Of a DNA stretch of 64,000 bases, positions 53,596 through 61,261 are shown in pieces. The stretch's first letter is position 1. Every line of letters begins with the position of its first letter. Made by a program: the position numbers and the translations under genes. This DNA is from JAJCYK01 sp965212195 (GTDB lineage Bacteria; Bacteroidota; Bacteroidia; Cytophagales; Cyclobacteriaceae), in contig CBDBUW010000017.1 of NCBI GenBank assembly GCA_965212195.1, positions 62,001 through 126,000 on the forward strand. The letters are read 5' to 3'. Below the pieces are notes generated by a model, which saw only the letters and a program-made list of their open reading frames with translations, made no database searches and was not told the origin of the DNA.

Positions 53596-53766
53596 AGAAA
53601 CTGTTAATATTCATTTTCATAAACCCCTCATAAATTTAAAGATCAAAATAGGATATCCGAATGTCCGATTTTTACAATTTTTTTACCAATGAAATAATTA
53701 CCTTTTCTTTCTAACCAGGATGCCTGACGTAGTTTAATTTCCATCAAAGACTGAACTAACGGTCTG

Positions 53767-54366
53767 ATGAGCAAATATGTATTAACTAACATTGTGTATC
53801 ACTTGAACCAATACCTTTCCAGTATGGAAATGATTGATCCTACTAAGGATGAAATAGTGTTGGGCAATGTTGCAATGTCAAAATTCGCCGGTGGAAATAA
53901 TGAAAACTTAGAAGATAAAGTGATTGTTCAAATGGTGAATATAGCAGAGGAAAGCAGTCTTAAAACCTTAATTAACAGAAGACAGGAAGGTCTTAGGTTC
54001 ATTGAATATCCGCCTGAAGTCAATATCAACCTTTATCTTCTATTTGCAGCGAATTATGGAGACCATGAGGTAGGCATAAGACGTATTTTTAGGGTGATTG
54101 AATTTTTTCAAGGAAAAAAACATTTCAATACAAACAATTCGCCTTTGCCTACTTTGAATGGAGCTGATGACGAGGATAATTATTTTGAAGTGGACATAGA
54201 TCTTCATACCCTTAGTTTTGAGCAGCTAAACGATCTTTGGGGTTCTTTGGGTGGAAAACAAATTCCTTTCGTTCTGTACCGGGTTAGATTAATTACCTTA
54301 AATATGGAATTACCCAAAGGTGGAGGGGGATTAGTTACCGAAATTGAATTAGAAACTCAATCCTGA
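53767..54366 (+). CDS. eCIS tail terminator protein, Afp16/Pvc16-like (DUF4255)
   Basis: 199 residues with the DUF4255 pattern: VLTNIVYHLNQYLSS at the start, VNINLYLLFAANYGD in the middle and IPFVLYRVRLITLNM near the end. Afp16/Pvc16 caps the growing tube and sheath and fixes particle length. In Afp and PVC loci this gene is the last; here it is the first of the operon, followed 7 bp downstream by the next gene. The family assignment rests on sequence pattern and on the eCIS genes that follow. Confidence 0.88.
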   Translation: MSKYVLTNIVYHLNQYLSSMEMIDPTKDEIVLGNVAMSKFAGGNNENLEDKVIVQMVNIAEESSLKTLINRRQEGLRFIEYPPEVNINLYLLFAANYGDHEVGIRRIFRVIEFFQGKKHFNTNNSPLPTLNGADDEDNYFEVDIDLHTLSFEQLNDLWGSLGGKQIPFVLYRVRLITLNMELPKGGGGLVTEIELETQS

Positions 54367-54373
54367 AGTCGTG

Positions 54374-55522
54374 ATGGGATTCGAAATCAGCTACCAACCG
54401 CTTTTTGAACTAAAACTTTTTCATGGGCATGATGTACATCCCTTGAGTAGTAATAATAACGAATTTGAATCCTCGGAACATCAGATAATCATAAATGATC
54501 AGACCCTTCAAGAGCGTTATAATTATCGTGATCACTTTGAACTGACTCCAACTAATTCATCAAAGGTTTTAATTGATAATCAACGGTTAGTAGTTAAGGA
54601 AACCGTTCATGGGGTAGTGGTATTTACCGAGGTAAAGAAAAGTGGAAACCGTTATATTCCATCTCTCCCCCTGGACCAGAATTTTATTTTGACATTCTCC
54701 ATAAGAATCAAAAACTTGCTGTTCCCTAATTATAGTGAAGCTGATAGTTTAGTACCTGTTAACGGTCTTTTCAGTTTTTCTAATGCTTCTAACAATTCAG
54801 ACAATCAAACTGGATTTTTGTATTTGAATAAACCAGGAAACATTTACGTTTCAGGTGAAGATGCCGGAATTAAAATTGGACCCTGGCATGTAGAAAATGT
54901 CTCAGCACTTGGACTTCATAGTGCAAGAATTGTCTTGTATAATCCGGTAATAGCTCGTGAATGGATTTTTCAAAAACAACTACAGGATAGTCATTTAATT
55001 GAATGTCCGTTAAAGCTTACAGATTTACCTTCAGGGGGGTACTCGCTGGATGTATCCTCAAGCCAAGGAAATTTGAAGTATTCCCGAAGTATAGTTTTAG
55101 ATCAAGGTGATATTTTATCCAATGCGTATGGGATAATACAAATTTATCATATGAGTGATGGTTCTTTAGGCTCATTATCATTGCTAGATAGTGATAACAC
55201 CTTACTGCACCCTGTTTACCAGCTGTGGTGGAAGAACCGTAAAACCTTCTGGCGTTACAAATTCAATAAAGAGCAATTGCCAGCTGATCCAGGTTGCGAT
55301 ATAACCTATGAAACACAGAATGGTAACGAGGATAAAAGCACGTTTGTCACTAAAGAAATTCTGCCTCTAACAAATAGGTTAAGAAAAATCTGTTATCAGC
55401 CGGATAATGCAACGTTTGATAAGATATTCATGCCCAATCCCTCTTCAAATCTTATCTATCGCGAAGGGACTATTGATTATTCTGATATATATATGGGAAA
55501 CTTAATGCTATCGCAAAATTAA
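54374..55522 (+). CDS. eCIS-associated protein of unknown function
   Basis: 382 residues from ATG 54374 (a GTG directly before it is less likely). The start FEISYQPLFELKLFHGHDVHP is followed by a beta-rich body (PTNSSKVLIDNQRLVVKET, LPSGGYSLDVSSSQGNLKYSR). No signal peptide and no known domain are seen. It is inserted between the Afp16-like terminator and the sheath gene with only short gaps (7 and 5 bp), so it belongs to the particle operon. The beta-sandwich look suggests a structural or surface-attached component, for example of the baseplate or sheath cap; this is inference. Confidence 0.75.
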   Translation: MGFEISYQPLFELKLFHGHDVHPLSSNNNEFESSEHQIIINDQTLQERYNYRDHFELTPTNSSKVLIDNQRLVVKETVHGVVVFTEVKKSGNRYIPSLPLDQNFILTFSIRIKNLLFPNYSEADSLVPVNGLFSFSNASNNSDNQTGFLYLNKPGNIYVSGEDAGIKIGPWHVENVSALGLHSARIVLYNPVIAREWIFQKQLQDSHLIECPLKLTDLPSGGYSLDVSSSQGNLKYSRSIVLDQGDILSNAYGIIQIYHMSDGSLGSLSLLDSDNTLLHPVYQLWWKNRKTFWRYKFNKEQLPADPGCDITYETQNGNEDKSTFVTKEILPLTNRLRKICYQPDNATFDKIFMPNPSSNLIYREGTIDYSDIYMGNLMLSQN

Positions 55523-55527
55523 ATACT

Positions 55528-56985
55528 ATGAATACTCCAGGCGTTTATGTGAAAGAAATTTCCAAACTACCACCTTCTGTGGCACCGGTCAATACAGCCA
55601 TTCCTGCATTTATAGGTTATACTGAGAAGGATACTTTGCCCTCTGGTGATTTGCTCATCAATACTCCAATGCGGATACTGTCTATAAATGAATATACTTT
55701 GATGTTTGGAGGCCCTCCTTTTCAGAGTATAGAAGTGCAAGTGGGGCCAAATAAGAGGGAAATAGCAGGCAATACCGAAGAAATACAAGTTGATGTTTTG
55801 AAAGCATCCATTAATAGTTACTCCCCGTATCGTATGTATCATGCGTTAAATTTGTATTTCACCAATGGAGGAGGACCTTGTTACGTGATTTCTTCTGGCA
55901 AATACAAAGAGAGTGATACTGATTTACTTGAAGACACAGAGCTGCAGGCTGCCCTGGATGCGGTTTCTATGGTCAATGAAGTCACACTTTTGCTGTTCAC
56001 TGATGTGGAAGATCTTGATGAAACCAGATATTACGGACTCTATGCAGCAGCCCTTGATCAGTGTAATACCTTAAAAGATCGGTTCACAATTATTGACATA
56101 AAACGGTCCATCAATGATACAACCAAAACTCCGGTTGAAACAATGAGGGAAAATTTAAGTAGCGATTACCTTAAGTATGGCGCATGCTACTATCCATGGA
56201 TCAATGCCAATCTGAACTATGCTTATGATGATACAAGCATTACTTTAAAACAACCAGTAGGAACTATCGATGAAAACGGTGATGCAATCGCAAATGATCC
56301 TCAAGAGCTGAACGATCAAAATCTCCAACAAATTATAGCTGGGAATTTGGCCAACATTAATGACTTATTTAGATCTGAACTTGATAATGCAATAAACGGA
56401 CTTCCTGTTCATCTTCCCCCAGCATCAGCAATGGCCGGAATCTATGGCCGAGTAGATAATGACCGGGGTGTTTGGAAAGCCCCAGCTAATGTTACCGTCA
56501 ATGGCATAGTCAGTTTAACCGACGTAATCAGTGACCTAGAACAAGAGGATCTTAACATACATCCAACTGGAATGTCTGTTAATGCACTTCGTAGTTTCCC
56601 CGGGTTGGGAGCTTTAGTGTGGGGGGCACGCACACTGAAAGGAAACAGCAACGAATGGAGATATATCTCCACCAGACGTTTCTTTAATTTCGCTGAGGAA
56701 TCGATTAAGATGGCTATACAACCTTTTGTATTTGAGCCCAATGACGCCAATACCTGGGGTCGAATAAAAGGTATGATAGAAAGTTTCCTGACTCAGCAGT
56801 GGCGTGCCGGAGCATTGGCCGGAGCCATTCCGGAGCAAGCATTCTTTGTGGCAATTGGCTTGGGTCAAACTATGACTTCTGAAGACATTCTCAACGGTAT
56901 TTTGCGTGTCGAGGTCGGATTGGCTGTGGCCAGACCCGGTGAATTCATCATGCTTGAATTCACTCATATGCTCCAACAAAGTTGA
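55528..56985 (+). CDS. contractile sheath protein (Afp2-4/Pvc2-4-like)
   Basis: 485 residues with the sheath start NTPGVYVKEISKLPPSVAPV and TAIPAFIGYT. The conserved C-terminal sheath domain has GLGALVWGARTL, WRYISTRRFFNFAEESI, PNDANTWGRIKGMIESFL and a final helix-strand (EVGLAVARPGEFIMLEF). The sheath forms the contracting outer layer of the injection tube. Only one sheath gene is seen here, whereas Afp and PVC encode three. It is followed 19 bp downstream by the tube gene. Confidence 0.96.
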   Translation: MNTPGVYVKEISKLPPSVAPVNTAIPAFIGYTEKDTLPSGDLLINTPMRILSINEYTLMFGGPPFQSIEVQVGPNKREIAGNTEEIQVDVLKASINSYSPYRMYHALNLYFTNGGGPCYVISSGKYKESDTDLLEDTELQAALDAVSMVNEVTLLLFTDVEDLDETRYYGLYAAALDQCNTLKDRFTIIDIKRSINDTTKTPVETMRENLSSDYLKYGACYYPWINANLNYAYDDTSITLKQPVGTIDENGDAIANDPQELNDQNLQQIIAGNLANINDLFRSELDNAINGLPVHLPPASAMAGIYGRVDNDRGVWKAPANVTVNGIVSLTDVISDLEQEDLNIHPTGMSVNALRSFPGLGALVWGARTLKGNSNEWRYISTRRFFNFAEESIKMAIQPFVFEPNDANTWGRIKGMIESFLTQQWRAGALAGAIPEQAFFVAIGLGQTMTSEDILNGILRVEVGLAVARPGEFIMLEFTHMLQQS

Positions 56986-57004
56986 AATAATTAAATTCAT
57001 CATT

Positions 57005-57466
57005 ATGCCGAATAATCTAAATATTAATCCTTTAACTACATTTTACTTTGATGTTAATCTTGGTCCGGACACTATAAACTTCCAGGAAGTTAGCGGATTG
57101 GAAATGAGCCTTGAAAAAGTTGAATACCGCGATGGTGGCCAACCCAATCCCGAGATGAGGATCATTGTGGGTCAAAGAAAATATGCTCCTGTCACGCTGA
57201 AACGTGGTGTTTTTCAAGGTGATAATGACTTATTTGAGTGGTTGAATGGCACATCGGAAGATGCTCCGGGAGATGGAACCCCAGCCAGAAGGGATTGTAC
57301 CATCAATCTCAAAAATAACAACCAGGACAATATTTTTACTTGGCAACTGTATAATGTGCTGCCCACAAAACTGACATTCACCACAATGAATGCTCAGAAT
57401 AATGAAGTGGGTATTGATACCCTCGAGATTTGCCCAGAAAGAATGACACTTGAAGCTAATGGTTGA
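57005..57466 (+). CDS. tube protein (Afp1/Pvc1-like)
   Basis: 153 residues from ATG 57005; the frame is open upstream within the sheath gene but the family start is MPNNLNINPLTTFYFDVNL. Typical T4 gp19/Hcp-fold features are FQEVSGLEMSLEKVEYRDGG, TLKRGVFQGDNDLFEWL and PTKLTFTTMNAQNNEVGIDTL. It polymerises into the inner tube that carries the cargo. Its end overlaps the start of the tube initiator gene by 8 bp. Confidence 0.95.
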   Translation: MPNNLNINPLTTFYFDVNLGPDTINFQEVSGLEMSLEKVEYRDGGQPNPEMRIIVGQRKYAPVTLKRGVFQGDNDLFEWLNGTSEDAPGDGTPARRDCTINLKNNNQDNIFTWQLYNVLPTKLTFTTMNAQNNEVGIDTLEICPERMTLEANG

Positions 57467-57926
57467 GTATAATCCACCTACCGGATTTTATTTCAAGGTT
57501 TCATTTGAGCAGATTACTACAGTACCTGTCGATTTCAGATTTCAATCGGTCTCAGGGCTTTCTGCAGAGGTGGTCACTGAAACTTACAAGGAGGGTGGAG
57601 AAAACAGATTTGATCATGAATTGGTGGTCAAAACGCAATATCCGGACTTGGTACTTAAAAGAGGTCTATGGGTGTCTGATAACAAAGATGATTCAATTAT
57701 TGCCAGGGATGTCCAGGAATGGTGTATGCAAATGATGCACAGATTGATGGCACAGCCGACTAACATTGACATCACCCTATTGAATGCTGCAAAAGTTCCA
57801 TTAAAGCAGTGGACTGTGATGAGAGCATGGCCAAAAAAATGGGAGGTTACTGATTTAAGCGCAGCCTCCAATGAAGTATTGATTGAAACTATACAACTTC
57901 ATTATGACTGGTTTAAAATGAAATGA
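57459..57926 (+). CDS. tube initiator protein (Afp5/Pvc5-like)
   Basis: 155 residues from ATG 57459, overlapping the tube gene by 8 bp. Also of the T4 gp19 tube family: GFYFKVSFEQI, FQSVSGLSAEVVTETYKEGG, LVLKRGLW and a final PKKWEVTDLSAASNEVLIETI. Afp5-type proteins sit between spike and tube and start tube assembly. The mid-gene part differs from the main tube protein, which supports the initiator role. Confidence 0.93.
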   Translation: MVEYNPPTGFYFKVSFEQITTVPVDFRFQSVSGLSAEVVTETYKEGGENRFDHELVVKTQYPDLVLKRGLWVSDNKDDSIIARDVQEWCMQMMHRLMAQPTNIDITLLNAAKVPLKQWTVMRAWPKKWEVTDLSAASNEVLIETIQLHYDWFKMK

Positions 57927-57927
57927 T

Positions 57928-58125
57928 ATGCCAGTTCACATAGGAAATATCAATTTGAAAGCTGAAATAAGGAGTTCAATAGAGAGGGACACCAATTCGA
58001 CATATGAAAAACATGATTCTCTTTCCAATGATCAAATAATTTCAGATGTCATAACAAAAACCCATCAACTTAAAATCAAACCCACATCTAAGGAAATATG
58101 CAGGAACAGAAGCTCATTAAATTAA
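57928..58125 (+). CDS. small eCIS protein, DUF5908 (Afp6-like)
   Basis: 65 residues starting MPVHIGNINLKAEIRSS, the usual opening of the short DUF5908 proteins found between tube and LysM-type genes in eCIS operons. It is otherwise polar and probably disordered. The start follows the tube initiator stop by one base, and its end overlaps the next gene by 28 bp. Confidence 0.65.
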   Translation: MPVHIGNINLKAEIRSSIERDTNSTYEKHDSLSNDQIISDVITKTHQLKIKPTSKEICRNRSSLN

Positions 58126-58811
58126 AGATTACCGCTTATAGGACCCATAATTTCCTAGATAACGATAAAGTGGATTCCAGTCTATTTGTGGTACAAGTTA
58201 ATCCGGAGATGTATACACTCGCTTTTCCTATGGAAATTGCCAATGAGAAAAATCAACCGGAGGGTACATCGGCATTTCCAAATCCATGGAGTAAGAATCC
58301 TCCACAAGTCTTAAATCTTGAGTTTCTAATGGACAGTACAGGTTCAATTGCGTCAACAGCTAATAATGCAGGAGATATGATGCAATCTGTAAGAAAACAA
58401 ATAGAATCTTTTAAAAAAACCGCTTACTACATAAAAGGAGAACGGCATGAACCGTACTTTCTATTGATTCAATGGGGCACCTTTTGTTTTCGGTGTCGGA
58501 TGACCAATATGACGATTAATTACAAACTTTTTTCTCCGGGAGGCGACCCAATCAGAGCGACCATAAATGCTTCTTTTAAAGGAGTAGTTAGTCCATTTGA
58601 GATGGAAAGAGGAGCTAATCAAAAATCTCCAGATGTCACTCACTATCGGGCAATAAATGAGGGAGACCGTCTTCCAATTATGTGCAAGAACATTTATGGC
58701 AATGAAGCGCTTTACCTGGCAGTAGCCATGACGAATAAGTGGGTAGAATTCAGAAATCCGCGACCAGGCACACCAGTTACTTTTTTACCACTGAATAAAT
58801 CAAATGAATAA
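58098..58811 (+). CDS. baseplate hub adaptor (Afp7/Pvc7-like)
   Basis: 237 residues. It starts with the Afp7-like segment IKLKITAYRTHNFLDND and VQVNPEMYTLAFPMEIA, and ends with a sequence like a LysM-type motif (HYRAINEGDRLPIMCKNIYGNEALYLAVA), which is typical of this family. Afp7 links the tube initiator and spike hub to the baseplate. The AAGGA just before the ATG at 58098 is a good ribosome-binding site and supports the start within the preceding gene. The next gene overlaps by 8 bp. Confidence 0.85.
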   Translation: MQEQKLIKLKITAYRTHNFLDNDKVDSSLFVVQVNPEMYTLAFPMEIANEKNQPEGTSAFPNPWSKNPPQVLNLEFLMDSTGSIASTANNAGDMMQSVRKQIESFKKTAYYIKGERHEPYFLLIQWGTFCFRCRMTNMTINYKLFSPGGDPIRATINASFKGVVSPFEMERGANQKSPDVTHYRAINEGDRLPIMCKNIYGNEALYLAVAMTNKWVEFRNPRPGTPVTFLPLNKSNE

Positions 58812-60507
58812 CGCTGCAAAAACAATAGGACAAGAAACACTGGGCAAAGTGGAGGTAACTATTGTCGCAAATGGTCAGGAGCTACCTCAACGGGTGGGAG
58901 TAATTGGAATTGTAGTCACCACGGAAGTCAACTGCATACCCAAGGCAAAACTATTTGTATTCGATGGAAATCCTGCCAAGCAAGACTTTGAAATAAGCAA
59001 CGAACCTTGGCTCGTGCCAGGATCTGAATTAGAAATTTATCTGGGATCAATAAACAAAAAAAAATTAGCGTTTAGAGGTGTCGTAGTCAAACACCAGATC
59101 ACGGTTGGCCATAAAACATCAATTCTTCAAATTGATTGCCGCCATAAAGCTTATCGGATGACACTGAGAAGGCAAAGCAGGGTTTTTAACAAGGTCAAGG
59201 ATAGTGATCTTGCCAAGGTAATGATTGAAGGTCAGGACTTACAATCTGAAGTGGAAAATACGGTCTATATGCACGAACAGTTAGTTCAATATGATACTTC
59301 GGACTGGCATTTTCTGGTTAAACGGATGGAGATGAATGGCTTGCAAATTTTTATCGAAAATGACCGTGTGAAAATCGCTTCGCCTGATTTTAATTATGAT
59401 GAAGAAAATGCCTTGCGCATACAATATGGAAAAAATATCGTTGAATTTGATGCCGAAATTGAATTGAGGGATCAAATTAAAACCGTTGAAACCATTACCT
59501 GGGATCCTGTTCAGCAAAAGCCATTGAGAATAAAGGCTAATGACCCCCAAATTAAATTGAATGGGAATATAAAAATCGAAGAAATTACCTCAGCCAACGG
59601 TGCTGAGTCGATCCTCCACCGTCACGGGGGAAATGTTCCCGTGCAAGAACTACAATCGTGGGCCAACGCCAGAATATTAAAAGATCGGTTGTCGAGGACC
59701 CAAGGAAGAATACGGATGCTGGGGCATCAACAAATTTTACCTGGACAAATTGCCATTCTTGAAGGTCTTGGGAATCGTATGAATGGGCCTGTTTACATCA
59801 CCGGATTAAGGCACGAGTTTAAGGAAGGTCAATGGCTTACGGATATCTCATTCGGATTATCTGCTCAATGGGAGTCCAGCAATCTGGAAGCTCAGGCCCC
59901 ATCGGCTGCTGAACTAGTAGCCGGTGTAAGTGGACTTCAAATTGGTAGGGTATTTCAAGTAACAAGTGAACCGGGGTTTGAAAACCGGATTAAGGTGCGT
60001 TTACCGATAGTGGATACCGCGGAAGGCTTTTTATGGGCAAGAATCGCCACCCTTGATGCAGGTCCCAATCGTGGAACTGTTTTTCGACCTGAAATTGATG
60101 ACGAGGTTATCGTTGGATTCATTAATGACGACCCTCGTGACGGCATAATCTTGGGGATGTTACATAGCAATAAAAGGTGGGCACCCATAAATATAGGTAA
60201 TGATAATGACCTGAAAGGTTATCAATCAAGATCAGGTCTAAAAGTGTTGTTCAATGATGCTGATAAATCCATCTGCCTGGAAACACCTGGAAATAATCGT
60301 ATAAAGATTGCGGAAAATAAAGGGATTAGTTTATCTGACGAACATGGAAATAAAGTAGTCATGGATGAACAAGGATTATCATTTGTGAGCAATGGCCAAA
60401 TTACTATAGACTCAAGAAAAGGTATTATCCAAAAAACAGATGGCAAAATCTCCATCAATTCCAGAAGCAATATGAAGTTGAAAGGGCAACGAATAGATCT
60501 CAACTAA
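58804..60507 (+). CDS. VgrG-like spike protein (Afp8/Pvc8-like)
   Basis: 567 residues. The N-terminal 330 residues are a gp27/phage late-control D-type hub domain (KLAFRGVVVKHQI, YDTSDWHFLVKRMEMNGLQI). Residues about 379-460 are the gp5-like OB domain of the baseplate V family (IGRVFQVTSEPGFENRIKVRLP, WARIATLDAGPNRGTVFRPE, GIILGMLHSNKR). The C-terminal end is a repeating beta-helix needle (NGQITIDSRKGIIQ, GKISINSRSNMKLK). It forms the trimeric spike that pierces the target membrane and is capped by the PAAR protein encoded next. Confidence 0.94.
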   Translation: MNNAAKTIGQETLGKVEVTIVANGQELPQRVGVIGIVVTTEVNCIPKAKLFVFDGNPAKQDFEISNEPWLVPGSELEIYLGSINKKKLAFRGVVVKHQITVGHKTSILQIDCRHKAYRMTLRRQSRVFNKVKDSDLAKVMIEGQDLQSEVENTVYMHEQLVQYDTSDWHFLVKRMEMNGLQIFIENDRVKIASPDFNYDEENALRIQYGKNIVEFDAEIELRDQIKTVETITWDPVQQKPLRIKANDPQIKLNGNIKIEEITSANGAESILHRHGGNVPVQELQSWANARILKDRLSRTQGRIRMLGHQQILPGQIAILEGLGNRMNGPVYITGLRHEFKEGQWLTDISFGLSAQWESSNLEAQAPSAAELVAGVSGLQIGRVFQVTSEPGFENRIKVRLPIVDTAEGFLWARIATLDAGPNRGTVFRPEIDDEVIVGFINDDPRDGIILGMLHSNKRWAPINIGNDNDLKGYQSRSGLKVLFNDADKSICLETPGNNRIKIAENKGISLSDEHGNKVVMDEQGLSFVSNGQITIDSRKGIIQKTDGKISINSRSNMKLKGQRIDLN

Positions 60508-60516
60508 CCTAAAGAT

Positions 60517-60810
60517 ATGAGGAAACCAGCAGCCAGAAGAAATGATGAATTTCTTTGTCCCCTATCATCGGGAACCAGTGCTCACATAAAAGGAGCACTT
60601 ACAGTTAATCTGTCCTCAAATGTTAGAATTGAAAAAGAACATGTGGCTAGAGTGGGCTCTTCCGGTCGTTGCATGGATGGATCACCGAATCTAGCACAAA
60701 TGGGATCGAGTTCAGTTTTCATCAACGGTAAATCAGCCTTTAGACAATCAGACAAAATGGCACATGGAGGAGTGGTCATAGGTGGATCAAGGTCTGTATT
60801 TATAGGATAA
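60517..60810 (+). CDS. PAAR-like spike tip protein (Afp10/Pvc10-like)
   Basis: 97 residues. The Gly-rich, sharply turning beta pattern fits PAAR-like tips: RNDEFLCPLSSGTSAHIKGA, SSSVFINGKSAFRQSDKMAHGG and VVIGGSRSVFIG. The His and Cys residues could hold a metal as in PAAR proteins. It follows the spike gene by 9 bp, and its stop overlaps the next start by one base (TAATG). The lack of an extended C-terminal domain suggests that no effector is fused to it. Confidence 0.88.
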   Translation: MRKPAARRNDEFLCPLSSGTSAHIKGALTVNLSSNVRIEKEHVARVGSSGRCMDGSPNLAQMGSSSVFINGKSAFRQSDKMAHGGVVIGGSRSVFIG

Positions 60811-61247
60811 TGATTGGAATCATGCTAAACAAATTCAAACCAAACAGCTTCATTGGAAAAGGACTCAGCTTCCCTCCTTCTTTTGACCTGAATACCGGAG
60901 ATATTCTTATGGTTGAGGGTGTGGAAGAAATTTCCCAAAGCATTCATATTATTTTATCAACTAGACCCAACGAGCGGGCGCTTGAACTTGATTTTGGAGC
61001 AAATCTGGAGCAGCTGCTCTTTGAACCATTGGATGTATCCACTATAGCCCTAGCTGAAGACACCATAAGCCGTGCTTTATTGTTTTTTGAACCCAGAATC
61101 GAAGTAAACGAAATTACTATTGACTCAGAGGATATCATTGAAGGAAAGATTTCGATCAAAATAGATTTTACCATAATGAGCTCCAATTCGCGATTCAACT
61201 TTGTCTACCCTTTCTACCTAAAAGAAGCCACGAATATCACAACCTGA
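60810..61247 (+). CDS. gp25-like baseplate wedge protein (Afp9/Pvc9-like)
   Basis: 145 residues (a second ATG lies five codons in). The gp25/GPW family pattern is clear: LNTGDILMVEGVEEISQSIHIILSTRPNERAL and FGANLEQLLFEPLD, then a conserved second half (LLFFEPRIEVNEITID). It is the core wedge around which the baseplate assembles and the sheath starts. The start overlaps the PAAR stop by one base. Confidence 0.93.
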   Translation: MIGIMLNKFKPNSFIGKGLSFPPSFDLNTGDILMVEGVEEISQSIHIILSTRPNERALELDFGANLEQLLFEPLDVSTIALAEDTISRALLFFEPRIEVNEITIDSEDIIEGKISIKIDFTIMSSNSRFNFVYPFYLKEATNITT

Positions 61248-61261
61248 TCTAAATACTTCTC

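Noticed and set aside
53640..53690. Possible copy of the TcA palindrome motif before the eCIS operon
   Set aside because: ATGTCCGATTTTTAC resembles ATGGCCATTTTTAG only loosely, with mismatches in the core, so it was not counted as a site.
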